Part shown: in pieces, positions 1 through 11,025 of the stretch
Numbering within the stretch: the stretch's first letter is position 1
Layout: every line of letters begins with the position of its first letter
NCBI GenBank assembly: GCA_964016985.1
Contig: OZ024823.1
Span: 27,625,095-27,689,094, forward strand
Length of the DNA: 64,000 nt
Source of the DNA: Anodontia alba
Lineage: Eukaryota > Mollusca > Bivalvia > Lucinida > Lucinidae
Reading direction: 5' to 3'
Notes under the pieces: generated by a model
Told to the model about the DNA's origin: nothing
The model's input: only the letters and a program-made list of their open reading frames with translations
The model's database searches: none
Translations under genes and position numbers: made by a program

Positions 1-433
1 CTTTTTGATCTTTCAAATGTTACATAATATTAGCCTGTGTATTTCTTAAGGAGGGTGAGGTATAGGATATACTCATTCCATGTATTGTTTATTGGAAGTT
101 TTATGATATGCAGGTGCACTTCCAAATCTATTTGGATGAGAAAAAAAAAGAAACAGCATGCATAAACAGGTAATGCCTTAAAAGGATATAATGCTCGTAT
201 ATTTGAAATTAAGACAACACCAGACGTAATGTAAAAAATATATATCGAAGAAGACTTACTTAAAAACTGCTAAGTCAGTTTTGAACAAATAAAAAAAGAA
301 CAAAACATTTCAATTTCATCCATTCATCTTTGATAAAAAGTCTTTTTCATTTTAAACTATCGAATACATGTAGATACAAAGTAATTTTACCAATATTAAA
401 AAAGAGGTATACATGAAAATATGTGATAAATAT
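1..433. other. AT-rich non-coding stretch
   Basis: No open frame, RNA gene or clear repeat edge seen; short A-runs only. Confidence 0.5.
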
Positions 434-1010
434 AGGGCATCCGCGCACTCTGATTTGCTTCGTAGCTGCTCATCTGTACATTGTCTTATTCGATACGATT
501 TGCCAATAGTCTTGCACATTATCTTCTAATATTTAACCTATTGTTACTGAATGAACTCACCCACCCTATATACTGGAAGATTCTAATTTCGATTTTAGGT
601 ATGCCAGGCTATGTTATGTAGAGAAACAAATGGTTGAACTATTTGCAAATAATGGATACCCTGATCAGACGTCACGTTCTGCGGCATCTGATCTGGGTCT
701 CCACTGTTTTCCAGTTACCCTTTTAGGAGTATCCAGACTACAATGTGCTATAAATGCAACATTGATTAGTATGTTCATCCGTGCATTTTGATCTGATTCG
801 TTGCAGTTCGTCTGTACATTTTTATTATCATTATTATTCGAAAGGATCTGCTGTTTCTCCAGTGCATCGTCTTCTAATATTTAAGTATAGGTTGCAATAT
901 GCAAAATACTAGATTAGAATGTGCATCCGCGCACTCTGCTCTGGGTCATTGCTGCTCGTCCATACATTTGATCTGTTTATCCAGCACATCGTCTTCTAAT
1001 ATTAAAATAT
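434..1010 (+). repeat. Degenerate repeat, three copies
   Basis: Three related stretches near 434-535, 775-890 and 915-1005 share the order 'gcatccgcgcactctg', a CTGCTCGTC-type word, then 'catcgtcttctaatatt'. The word 'ccgcgca..ctgatc' recurs near 1737, 19060 and 39250, so this is part of a dispersed family. A palindrome arm of the 'gatcagac' hairpin family lies at about 650-720. Confidence 0.5.
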
Positions 1011-1805
1011 AGCGTTCTTAAGGTTAACAGCTTTGCATATACATGCCAAAAATGTTTTCATAGTGAGAATATACTTTCATGAAAGCCCTCCAGCAAGATA
1101 TTTGCCGACTGTCCACATAATTGCCATGATGTGCACAGTGCATCGTATTCGAAAAATAATGGCCCAAACAAGTAAAAATGGACCTATTTATATTTTACGA
1201 TTCTGATCAGTCTGTGTATTAGATGGATACTGAGCGATTCATGTATTACAGTATTTTATACTAATGACCTGATCAGTGAACTGAGTGGACACCATTATGC
1301 ACTAGACTGATCCACTCACTTTAATCCGAGTAACACCTATGCTCAGAGGGACGTTTTCACTGGATAAGGATCTAATGAAAGGATTAGTATTGGTGACACA
1401 TAATTCTAACAATAAATTTCAGTAAAGCAGATCATCTGTTCCAGAACTATTTGTCTAAACGACAGTGTACATTTCATTTTAAAAAAAGGTGGGGGCGTGA
1501 GGGGGAGGGACGTGAGGGGGAGGGGGGGGGGGGAGAAATATTACTCAAAACAATAATGGCAATTCACAGGTTCGACGTAGTTCAGACTGGTGTAGAAAAT
1601 CTTTCATCTTGATCCTGCTGCGCAAGCTGATCTGGTTTGGTCGGCACTGGTTGAATATATATTAGCCCCTTTGAATAGAAATAAGAAACGACCTTATGGT
1701 ATTTGAGAACAGCTTAGACCAAGGTGAACCGGCATTTCCGCGCAGTCTGATCGTGGTCTACACATATCACCAACAGAATGGATTATGTCAACGATTCATT
1801 GTCCA
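1011..1805. other. Non-coding, low-complexity G-run
   Basis: No gene seen. A purine-rich G tract (about 1491-1535, GGGGGAGGG units ending in a run of G) is the only structure that stands out. Confidence 0.4.
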
Positions 1806-2156
1806 GTTGAACCTTTATCACTCTCTGGGCTAACTCAGCAGATGGAAAATTCATGACCTCTTTTCTTATTTTCTCCCGTAAAACAGGTTTGACATTTCAC
1901 GCAAATCTCCACTGAAGACAATTTGCAGGGGAAGTGAAGTCCTGTGGAGATAATATGTATGAAAAGCCGACTCCTGTTTTCAGGATAACATAAGAAAAAT
2001 ATTTCAAAATGTCATCAACTGACTATTCTGTACATTTCATGCAAATTGTCTTGAATAGAGACAACTGGCATGAAATGTCAAATCCTGTTTTCTGGAGAAA
2101 CGAAAAAAATGTCATCACTTTGTTGTCTGCTGAATAAACAGAGTGGTAAAGGTTAA
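1806..2156. mobile_element. TTAA-ended palindromic MITE (family F6)
   Basis: Ends resemble inverted copies of 'ttaacctttaccactct' with TTAA intact on the right (2153-2156). The inside is palindromic around GTCTC/GAGAC cores flanked by 'catttcatgcaaattg' words, here present twice, so the copy carries an internal duplication. TTAA ends are typical of piggyBac-type insertion; that link is inference. Confidence 0.6.
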
Positions 2157-2274
2157 CATTTAACCTGCTTTGTTTAGATATAAGCAGATGATATTATTAT
2201 TATTATTATTATTATTATTTTATTTTTTTGATTTGAAAACAGTTTAACTCACTTTAATTTGGAGACACAAAACA

Positions 2275-2470
2275 GGCTATTGGAAAACAGTGCAGATCCA
2301 GATCAGACACTGCAAAATGCGGCATTTGATCAGGGTAGCCATTGTTTGCACAGTTCAGTCATTTTTCGCTAGGATTATCTAAATCACATAACCTGACATG
2401 CCTAACATTGAATTTGACTCTTCCAATATAGAGTGTGGGGGAGTCTATTTGGACATATATACTCTTGTTG
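2275..2470. mobile_element. Hairpin MITE with 'cagatcagac' palindrome (family F5)
   Basis: A stem formed by 'aacagtgcagatccagatca' and its near complement ending in 'tgatcagggt...tgtttgc', followed by a conserved tail ('cctgacatgcctaacattga'). The same stem and tail recur at 33.9 kb and 47.8 kb. Confidence 0.55.
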
Positions 2471-2764
2471 CATCTTTTCACCGTTTCCCATGATGCTGTC
2501 AAATTGTGCTACATGGAAGTCAAATAAAGAACTAAACTTGTATAAGTTTTATCTCTGGCATTTTTACTTATGGGATTATTTCCTATGACAGTTTACCAGG
2601 TAGCCTCTGGCATTTTTATTTGTTGCATTTTTCCTCTAACATTTTTGCATATGTCATTTTCAGCTCTGGCATTTTTAAAGCACACCTTAAAAACAAAATA
2701 AGTCAGAAAAGCCTGCCGATTTAAATGACAAACGTAGCCATTAACATACATCTAAAATTATGCA

Positions 2765-2905
2765 ATAATAATAATAATAATAATTATTAGAAATAAAAAT
2801 AAAATAAAAATAAAATAAAAATAAAATAAAAATAAAATAAAAATAAAATAAATAAATAGAAATAAAATAAAATATAAAAGTAAGATAAATAAAATAAATA
2901 AATAT
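2765..2905. repeat. AAT and AAAAT microsatellites
   Basis: A short (AAT)n run followed by about twelve AAAAT/AAATA pentamers, ending in AAAT tetramers. Confidence 0.85.
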
Positions 2906-3289
2906 TTTCTTGGTTAAGGCATTCTGATATTGTCAAATCATTTGCAGGCAATTTGTATGAAATGCCAAAATCTGTTTTCAGGAAATTATATAAACTTCAA
3001 AATGTCATCTGCTAAATATTTTATACCGAGTACTATGTGCTAAAACATGTAATTGTCAAAAGACGTTGATTGTCATGATTGCAGTGTAAAAATAATAGGC
3101 TTCACAAAGTATAATAATTAATCATGTTAATTCTTTCGAAAATACCAAAATATATTTTATAAAGAAAATATAAATAAATAAAATAAAATAAAATAAATAT
3201 AATTTTAATACGTAGATACAGAGTACTTTAGTTGTAATAAACACGGTTTAATACGGTCCAACAGGTATTTATGATTCGATGGGTCTAAC

Positions 3290-3545
3290 ATACAAACGGT
3301 GCGAAACGGTCAAATGATTGGCCGAAACGGAAAAAGCGTTTCGATAAGGCAAGCTGATTGGCCGAAACGGTGAAAAGCGTTTCGAGAAAACGTTTGTATC
3401 TCCTCAGTGCGCATATGCAAATTAAGCGTTTGAGTGAAACGCTTTGCTCTGTAATTTGATTGGCCGAAACGATATGAAACGCTAGAAACGTTGTCGAAAC
3501 GCAAACGTTATGCCACGATTTTAAAACGCACCCCAAACGCATAAA
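3290..3545. other. CGAAACG-rich block with three CCAAT boxes
   Basis: About ten copies of CGAAACG or its complement CGTTTCG within 250 bp, three of them in the longer word 'gattggccgaaacg' (near 3317, 3356 and 3458), whose reverse strand reads as a CCAAT box. The block is GC-richer than its surroundings. It lies just beyond the broken end of the 2A-bearing LINE frame. It may be a promoter fragment or the end of an unknown transposon. Confidence 0.4.
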
Positions 3546-3566
3546 CGGACAAGAAAAACGTAATCG

Positions 3567-4046
3567 CTACTGTAAGTGATGAAACTGATTTAGAACGGCT
3601 GACATAGATTCTGAGAAGGAATCATTACTGCTACTTGTTGATGAGGTTAAAGCGGGTCCTGGATTCGGGTGTATATCTCCAGACGTTAATAAGATGCAGC
3701 TAAGCCATGTAATCAATATTAATGCTAATAAAAGTTTCACCAGAAACAAACTAAACGACTGATTTGCAAGACATTTCACACTTTTGATCAATTTTCTACA
3801 CTGACATGAGGGCTTGATCCTCTCCTCTTGAAACAGGGATTCGTGAATGGAAAATCTCAATGACAGCAGGTCATCAATGTTACATATCACCGTGAGAAAT
3901 AAGACGATATGAATGACCATAGCAAAATTGAAGTTACAGCGGTAGGTCTTCATGACGGCAATTTTTCTACCCTGTCTCGTCATTAAGTGACACCTAGCAA
4001 CATGTACAAGAAGATCAGGGCAGCTACCATGAAGACTCCACCACAA
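3567..4046 (-). pseudogene. LINE ORF2 N-terminal fragment with 2A-like motif
   Basis: A 159-residue frame starting with a basic stretch, a hydrophobic segment (residues about 42-58), a cysteine pair (CQC), a second strongly hydrophobic segment (about 103-121) and then GDIHPNPGP at about 124-132, which fits the 2A ribosome-skipping core (NPG followed by P). After it comes a Ser-rich linker and then a stop, exactly where the endonuclease domain of such LINE proteins normally begins. 2A motifs at the start of ORF2 are known in invertebrate CR1/L2-type LINEs and can double as signal sequences. No endonuclease or reverse transcriptase follows, so this copy is dead. It has the same strand and order as ORF1 at 6070-7137, but a 2-kb microsatellite-rich gap separates them, so they may be one broken element or two. 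Confidence 0.7.
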
Positions 4047-4261
4047 TACTGACTAGAAAGCTGAGAGATACATGTAATGAAACCTTTGTCAAACATCGCT
4101 TCCAAGCACATATACGGTAAAATGACACAAAGCAACCTCAAACAAAACAGAAAAAAACATGAAAGGTTGTAATGTTAACGGCAGGATACCATTCTGAAAA
4201 GGATATAATGAGCTGTGCGAAATGGATATGACAATAGTCACATCGTTCCTTATTAAGTTTA

Positions 4262-4266
<5 letters not shown>

Positions 4267-4313
<47 letters not shown>
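4267..4313. repeat. (GA)n microsatellite
   Basis: About 23 uninterrupted GA units. Confidence 0.95.
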
Positions 4314-4316
<3 letters not shown>

Positions 4317-4329
4317 GTCAAATTTCGGC

Positions 4330-4754
4330 AAATTCAGGCACGAGGGCGCTAAATTTCTACCATTGCAAGGGATACATTTTCAATAAACGTGATAGTAAGA
4401 AACAAAAATGAGCAACTCACAAAATGACCCTCGTGCCTGCATACAAATAGCAGCAAGATAGAGTTGACAGCTGGAGCAAAACATTATGTTAAAAGCTGAC
4501 TTCACCCTTCACCGCCTCGCCGAGACATGAATGAAAAGGGATTCGAAGGCCAGCTGCACAAAACACTAGCGCTAGCTCTTCATACAAAACAGTCCCCTCG
4601 CCCCCCATCATCCATATCCCCGCGAGACGACAAAAAAAAAAAAAAAAAAAATCTTTTATGCGTGATTAGTTCTCTTGTTTTTGATTAAGTCATGATTCTG
4701 GCTTTTCACCTTTTTACGACATTAAAAATCAACTGAGTAAAATTTTATTTAGGT

Positions 4755-4785
<31 letters not shown>

Positions 4786-4890
4786 GGGGGGTGCGTGGGG
4801 AAAATCGATCAGATAACGAGAGCATATAACCATGGTTGAAGATTAATTTTTGTCATTAACATGCAATACCATGTATAAGAGAGCATTAAC
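4330..4890. other. Non-coding spacer with poly(A), (GT)n and G-run
   Basis: No gene. Poly(A) near 4631-4650; (GT)n running straight into about 22 G at 4753-4791, a likely weak point for assembly. Confidence 0.6.
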
Positions 4891-4896
4891 ACGCAA

Positions 4897-4897
<1 letters not shown>

Positions 4898-4951
<54 letters not shown>
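4898..4951. repeat. (AG)n microsatellite
   Basis: About 26 AG units; poly(A) of about 20 follows at 4993. Confidence 0.95.
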
Positions 4952-4954
<3 letters not shown>

Positions 4955-5239
4955 ACACATAAGCAGAAGAAACACTTAAAGGGAACGTCACAAAAAAAAA
5001 AAAAAAAAAAAAATACTGTCAGGCATGGGCGAACAACAACAAAAAAAACAGACTAGTCAGCGCATCAGTGCAATCCGGTCGGAGACCTCGCGACATGACA
5101 GCCACAGGGCACAAACTAATCATGCAAGGTACAGCGAGAATCTCGGCCAGATGGCAACGATGCGCAGGCCCATCCAAGTACCCTCGCACAGCACATGTCA
5201 GAGGATGGATTATTTAGATACACTTCAGCGAAAATTCTA

Positions 5240-6069
5240 ACCCGATTTGTCTATATCATAGTTAACAATCTTACTTGCAGATCTCAAGACTAAACCTACG
5301 TCGTTTCAACGTCTTCGCAATGCTGCGACGACGCTAAGACGACGATGTAACAGTATTTATTTATTTATCATTTTAATATCGCGATGCGAACGTAAAAAAC
5401 ACACACACCTGGATCCACAGGAGACAATTATAAGGATGTTTCATGCACAGACAGAATGCATATAAAAAAGAAAAGTGCTTAGTTATTACTAAATGTTGAC
5501 CGGTGTAAATATAAGATTATAGTAACTAGTGACATAATTTTAACTGTTACTAAGAATAGGACATAGGTGTTTTTTCACTTGACAAGCTTAAACTAATAAC
5601 ACATGACAAAACTATGTGAGTTTACAAGAAAGCGTGATCTAGTAAAGGTATTTACAAAAGAAACGCGTCATTCAAGGGTGTCACTGTCAGACAACGTCAT
5701 GTCAACATCATTACAAGGGATCCTACACCAGTGGCCATCCAATATGAAATTCATGAAACGAGCCTTAGGCAAGCCTCATAAACCCCACACGAAACGACCA
5801 CAAAGACAAGATTCTGTTCATCATATTACTCTCCTAAGCAGGGCCTTGTCGTTTTAATAATTAACAGTATGTCAGCATTGTTGTCACATATGGCGTCGTG
5901 AAGTTACGCGCAAATAACCAAGTGACACACAACGTGAAGTCATACGATATTTTGTAATGACGCTATGCCACCGAATAACAGAGTCGTCATATGATAAACA
6001 ACATTTAATGCTGTATTGATGCCGACATGATACCGTCCCAATGCCACAAGCCAGGAATGTTCACACTGT
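5240..6069. other. Spacer beside LINE ORF1
   Basis: No supported gene. Near 5296-5350 there is a cluster of ACGTC/GACGA words resembling the inside of the CCCAGC-ended palindromes. On the minus strand this is where sequence downstream of ORF1 would lie, but no endonuclease or reverse transcriptase motif is visible. Confidence 0.4.
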
Positions 6070-7137
6070 TTATGGATTTCGCGGTCTAGCATTCAAAAAG
6101 GCTGATAAATCTGCCTCCTTCATCAGCCTATGCACACCGTCATTATTATCCCTGACAAGGACAGTTCCATTTGACGACCAAGCACCTAAGATACGTCTTT
6201 CTTTAACTAACTTTCTAGCCCTATATAGAATTGTGCTACGGTACTTCGTGAGGTCTTCATTTATAAAGACCCCAGCATACCCACTGTCCTTCAATTTTGT
6301 GCGCGCCTTATACACCCTCTGTCTAACACGGTACGTGGAAAACTTAACAATAATGTCACGTGGTTTTGACTCTGTCCTCCGTCCTATTCTATGACTCCTG
6401 TCAATCTCACTAATGTTCAATTCAAGACTAAGTGCCCTCGACATATCCAGAACTATTTCGTCAGTATTTTCATTTACTGTTTCTCTCACACCCGACACCC
6501 TAATACAGTTTCTACGGCTGTATTGTTCCGCCGCTTCTGCTTCTCCCTCGAGACGACTGACACTGGTTTTCAGCTTTTCGTTGTCCTCCTTCAAAGCCTT
6601 GTTTTCTGTTGTAAGAGAGTCAATTTTGGTGTTTAATTGATCTATATTTTCATTGAGACCCCTCAGCACTCCGTCGACTATTCCTTGTATCATGGACCCA
6701 ATTTCTATACGCATGTCATCTCTTAACTCGCCACAAATCGAATCTTTCAAAAACACTGAAATTCCCTTCAAATCATCCTCTTTAAGTGATATATTCAGAT
6801 TTGGCTGTTCCGATGCCATCCCCCCTTTCACACTAGTTGCGCAACTATCACCCGAATGTTCTGAGTAATCGCCGCCTGTCGCCCCCTCAGTCACCATGGA
6901 AAGTTCATTTTCTTCGTCGTTATCAAAGATCTGCTCAGATTTTCCACTCATATTGGTTGCCGTATCAGAACCTGGAGAACTATACACTTTATTCTTTTTT
7001 GGTTCAAAAGGAAAGTCTGGTGACGTCAGCTCCCTCTTTTTCTGACTTGATACGGTGGGTGTACTGGTGGATGTACTAGTATTTGATTTGGATCTATCAG
7101 TCATATCAGTCATGTGAAGTAAAAACCAAAACGTCAA
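6070..7137 (-). CDS. LINE ORF1 protein, coiled coil plus RRM-like domain
   Basis: An intact 355-residue frame. The N-terminal third is polar and low in complexity (Ser/Thr repeats, a basic KKNK stretch, acidic residues). A coiled coil with regular hydrophobic spacing runs from about residue 158 to 205. It is followed by YSRRNCIRVSGV, the start of the RRM-like RNA-binding domain of L1-type ORF1 proteins, then SHRIGRR and RDIIVKF strands, and a C-terminal domain ending near residue 350. Such proteins trimerise and coat LINE RNA as a chaperone. The frame has no breaks, which suggests a fairly recent insertion. A second ATG (residue 9, MTDMTDRSK) could be the true start. No linked reverse transcriptase is found within 2 kb. 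Confidence 0.85.
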   Translation of the reverse strand: MTFWFLLHMTDMTDRSKSNTSTSTSTPTVSSQKKRELTSPDFPFEPKKNKVYSSPGSDTATNMSGKSEQIFDNDEENELSMVTEGATGGDYSEHSGDSCATSVKGGMASEQPNLNISLKEDDLKGISVFLKDSICGELRDDMRIEIGSMIQGIVDGVLRGLNENIDQLNTKIDSLTTENKALKEDNEKLKTSVSRLEGEAEAAEQYSRRNCIRVSGVRETVNENTDEIVLDMSRALSLELNISEIDRSHRIGRRTESKPRDIIVKFSTYRVRQRVYKARTKLKDSGYAGVFINEDLTKYRSTILYRARKLVKERRILGAWSSNGTVLVRDNNDGVHRLMKEADLSAFLNARPRNP

Positions 7138-7493
7138 AATATACCTAATTCACTATCTTGAATTGTCTGCCATTTCTTTTGAAGCTCAGTATACTTTTGA
7201 AAACATTCGGCGTGCCCCTTGGGCAATTATCCAAATTGACCGTTTATAATAGAAAAGACTGAGCATATTGGTGGGTGGGGTATTTTCAAAAGCTAGAGTC
7301 AATAAATATAGATAGTCTAAGCTTCTCACCCAAAAGATTTATCCTTAAATCAACAGATTATGTCATATTCCAACCCTTTTCAGAATAATTCCTCCGGAAA
7401 ACAATGACGAATCACATTTTAATGTCAATTATTGTCCCATAGTAAAACGTACCACCCACTGATGTCACGTGACATTTCAATTTTTGCGTGATT
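7138..7493. other. Probable 5' flank of LINE ORF1
   Basis: On the minus strand this is upstream of ORF1 and could be its 5' leader. No other feature is seen. Confidence 0.35.
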
Positions 7494-7620
7494 TGTTGAG
7501 TAATAAATCACAGTTTGTCGGCCAGTTGTAACTAGATAAATCACTCGCGCTCGGCGTTCGCGAATTGATCTAATTTACAACTGACCTCCAAACAATGAGT
7601 TATTACTCAACAAATCACTG
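7494..7620. repeat. Palindromic repeat, left arm of an inverted pair
   Basis: Internally palindromic around 'cactcgcgctcggcgttcgcg' type sequence with 'ccagttgtaactagat' and 'tacaactgacctccaaac'. The word 'gacctccaaacaatgag' and neighbours (7576-7617) return inverted at 8344-8391, enclosing the LINE fragment between them. Confidence 0.6.
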
Positions 7621-7910
7621 CTAAAGCCGATCTATTTCTTAAATATATAACACACCTTTAATGCCATGGACAAAAATGCAAACAGTATACTGTAAACGTG
7701 TAGAAGAAAGGCACTCTTCGGAGTAGGAAGAAAGCAAAAAAAAAAAAAGTCGTTATTTCTGGACAGTTCCAAACTGAATTTACAATGCTGTTTGAAAAAA
7801 AAAAAATAGATAAACATATCAACCCCACAAGAAATGCCTCAATCACGAAGTTGTTCGTTCGTCTGTCATTACTGACAATGACCAATCTTAATCACCTGTG
7901 TGATGTATTA

Positions 7911-8330
7911 TTATTTGTGTGTTCTAAGATGGCTGACGAGACCAATCTTAGCTCTAAACTGCCTGTTGCAGATAGAATAAGAGAGGTCTGAGGAAGAAAG
8001 CTCTGTTGTTGATGCCTTAGCGCTGGCTTTCCGCTGTGCACGTTTCTGCTCGGCTTCGCTGATTCTTTTTGCTTCGTATTCACATGCACCCATTCTTATG
8101 AGGCCTCGCCACTTTGTTCGGTCCTGTGCAATCTGTTCCCACGACTCTGTTGGTATGTCGAAGTCTTTAAGGGAGGCTTTGAGGGTGTCCTTGTATCGCT
8201 TCTTCTGATCACCATGGGAGCGTTTTCCAAACTTATAGTTCTCCATAGAGGATTTTCTTTGGCAAAAGTTCATCAGGCATTCTGCTAACATGGCCTGTCC
8301 ATCTTAGCTGTGCCAATTTCAGAAGAATAT
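7911..8330 (-). pseudogene. LINE reverse transcriptase C-terminus, frameshifted
   Basis: The 126-residue open part carries HGDQKKRYKDTLKASLKDF, WEQIAQDRTKWRGLIR and ends in a C2H2-like finger (C-x2-C, F-R-A-K, L-x2-H-x3-H), the familiar tail of jockey/CR1-like reverse transcriptases in molluscs and cnidarians. Upstream on the same strand, 8328-8240 reads RWTGHVSRMP in a different frame, so a frameshift near 8238 separates the two. Catalytic reverse transcriptase motifs are absent: a 5'-truncated, dead copy. It is enclosed by the inverted repeat at 7576-7617 and 8344-8391. Confidence 0.8.
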
Positions 8331-8343
8331 GTACACTCAGCAA

Positions 8344-8391
8344 TGATTTGTTGGGTAATAATCATTGTTTGGAGGTCAGTTGTAAATTAGA
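8344..8391. repeat. Right arm of the inverted repeat around the LINE tail
   Basis: Near-perfect complement of 7576-7617 ('tgtttggaggtcagttgtaa'). The enclosed unit is about 816 bp. Confidence 0.65.
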
Positions 8392-8839
8392 TCAAATCAC
8401 GAAGTACAGCCTTCCCAGGGCAACGAAAGAAGAAGAGATGACAAAACATATAAAACAAGGAGTTAGTTTGGTCAAGATCAAGATTATGTGACGCCATTTA
8501 GTCTTCATAATCCCTATAATATACGACTGAAAAGGCTTTACATTTAATACTTTAACGAATTGTTATTACTATTATTATTTTACATAGATTATTATATGAA
8601 ATTTTTCTTATAATAATGTCCCATATCGACTAAAGACTCCTTTATCAGCAATATCTCTATTATTCCTTCCAGCAGTTGTAAGTTCATTCATTATAATTCT
8701 GAGGTTAGGCAGCCATTCTTTTTTCAACGTATAAATAATTAATGGGACGTATTCTGTCCGTCTGTTAGTAAGTTTGAAAAGGAATGCTTAGAGACATATA
8801 AACAAGAAAGGCAATGAACGCAAGTTAAATGATAAACAT

Positions 8840-9257
8840 ATCAATAACGATACCCAGGAATTTACACAATCACAAAAACCGATTAGCCTTCCAGACAAAG
8901 GATGAGAGATATGAAATAATGAGAAAATAAACACGATATAAGAACCCACCGACGCGCAGACGAAGAAGTGCAACAGAGGAACCGAAATGGAATGGTTTTA
9001 CCCGCGAAACATCAAGTGGACCTGATTTCTAATGCAGCTCCAGTTTACAAACATATTTTTGACGCAAAAACTTTGACGCAGATGTCCACTAACGCTACGG
9101 AAGGACAAACGAACGTACATGCATACGTGCGAACGGACGAATGGAAAAGCGAAAACTATCTTTCACTCGGCATACAAGTATGCCGAGTTATTATCGCCCC
9201 GGAAAGGCCAAAATCACTAAGCACAGCCTTTCTGAGGCACCAAAAGATATGAAGAAC

Positions 9258-9288
<31 letters not shown>

Positions 9289-9420
9289 CTGACAAGACAC
9301 AAGGGCATTGTTGCAATAGCCGGAATACAAACAAAGAAAATCTGCAACAGAGGAGCCGCCTCAGAATGGCTGGCAGAAACAACAGTTGTTGTTTCTGCCG
9401 ACCGTTCCAAGGCGGCTCTT
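8840..9420 (-). repeat. Dispersed repeat F8 (Penelope tail), minus
   Basis: Two decayed copies in tandem: 'gatacccaggaa...cacaatcac', then 'cttccagacaaaggatgaga', 'gcaacagaggaacc', 'cccgcgaaac' and 'atgcagctccagtttacaaa'; the second copy starts near 9195 and is broken by poly(A) at 9259-9286. The full family order is described under the copy at 59200-59640. Confidence 0.6.
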
Positions 9421-10455
9421 CTAGAATTGTGTTTTGTCCTAGCTTCAGATTACCATTGAGCCCTCTGGATAGGAGATTAATTTTGTACAGACATTAATAA
9501 CTGGATGTTGCGTAAATGACGTGACGTTTTTTGACGTATTGTCATTTAACGTCGTGCGCAACGTCAGTTGTTAAAGATATGCTAGAGTGAAACATCATGA
9601 GTAGGGCTCAGTAGGATTTTGAATAAATTGGATTATCGAAACTCACAATTGGAGGACTTTATTCATAACATTATCGGGAAGTCACAGAAACACCCTCTAC
9701 GTTGTTTCTTTCAGTCTCTTGAAGCACAAAACTACACTGAAACTCAATGTCCAAACAGCAATCTGAAGCCGAACAAGGGATACGATGGCCTGACTACAGT
9801 CAGCAATAGTCGGGCGTAAATCCTCTGAAACAGATTTAGGATGGATCTTCATTCAGTCTGAAGCCCGAGTCTCTGTCGTGCAATTCAAGAGAAAAGCAAA
9901 GTTTTCAATCATGATGCAGTTTGCTGCATAATATTTATCTTTTTTGCAATGAGTGGCAATCCTTTTTAAATGTCTGAAAAATGAATATTACCAAAAATCC
10001 TTCGGCATTTATAGACTAAGCCGCCATTATATTCGAGTTCCTACTGACCTTTCTTCACCTATCTTCACGTATATTTTTCCTGCAGAAGTCTTTTCAAGCC
10101 GCCAAAGTTATATTTGGGAGTTAAAAGGAAAAACAAGGTTGGTGAAGAATGAACATGCATATGAGATGAAAGTGTGCTTGACAAACTGCGTAATTTGGTG
10201 CGAATTTGATCAAATCGTTTAAAAGTTATATAAGGAAATTAAAGATGTTTAAAGATTTAAAGACCATTATGAAGGGTGTCTTCATTTTGATTATTTGATA
10301 AGGTTCTAAACATTGCTAACTTTTAAATAAAAACATCTTTCTAATAGAAAATAGTGCAGCTTGGGAGCAAAATCATAAATACCTAACGAAGAAGCTATGT
10401 ATACAAATAAAGTGGTTCCGTATTGCCCCATGTATTATTTATTTAAGCTTTACCT
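9421..10455. other. Non-coding, ACGTC-rich patch near 9500-9570
   Basis: No gene. Around 9502-9572, several GACGT/ACGTC words form a weak palindrome. An open frame at 9953-10222 is AT-rich and has no recognisable motif. Confidence 0.4.
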
Positions 10456-10714
10456 CATCACGAAAACATGCCTATACAATTTTGACCCCCTTAAACCCCA
10501 CTTTTATATATGAAAACTGGGGTTTACAGGGGTACACATTATTTTTCTTATTTCTGCTCAAAAACATAGATTGTGGGCGAGGCGGTTCTAACGAGTACCC
10601 ACAATCTATGCTTAGAGCAGAAATACGAAAAATATCAGAATTTTTTTATCTGAAAATTTTCATTTTTTGGTAATAAAATTTTCAATATATTTGAATAGGC
10701 ATGTTTTCGTAATG
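10456..10714. mobile_element. Palindromic MITE family A, copy A1
   Basis: Terminal inverted repeats 'catcacgaaaacatgcctat' and its counterpart ending 'ggcatgttttcgtaatg'. Inside the left end is 'acccccttaaaccccac', inside the right end is a region with 'ttttcaatatatttga'. The centre is a long hairpin of 'acatagattgtgggtac' against 'gtacccacaatctatg'; here one side of the 'gttagaaccgcctcg' core is partly deleted. No coding capacity. Confidence 0.85.
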
Positions 10715-11025
10715 ATTAAATTAAGGCTTTATGACGTCATAAAGTCTCATTAAATATTCATAATGGCGGCGCCCATAAAAAACATATTAGGTATTTTCAA
10801 GACTTGATAACTTCCTTGTTTTTTTTTTGCATCAAAGCGCACAGTTTATAGATCTTGCATCTCATGCAGTCCTCGACCTTACTATTTCTTTTCATTCAGA
10901 ATGACGGCAATAATACCTAGAAAAATGTTTTACGGAGTTTATTATACCGATACCTCTGTTTTAGAAGTTTAGCAGTTAAACGTTTAATACGATTATTAAA
11001 GTAACTGACTTGATTAGATGCTCTA

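Noticed and set aside
4753..4791. G-run as a functional quadruplex
   Set aside because: It is an uninterrupted homopolymer after (GT)n, more likely a microsatellite or assembly artefact than a defined structure.
6041..7079. Plus-strand frames opposite LINE ORF1
   Set aside because: Shadow frames of the 355-residue minus-strand protein; no motif of their own.
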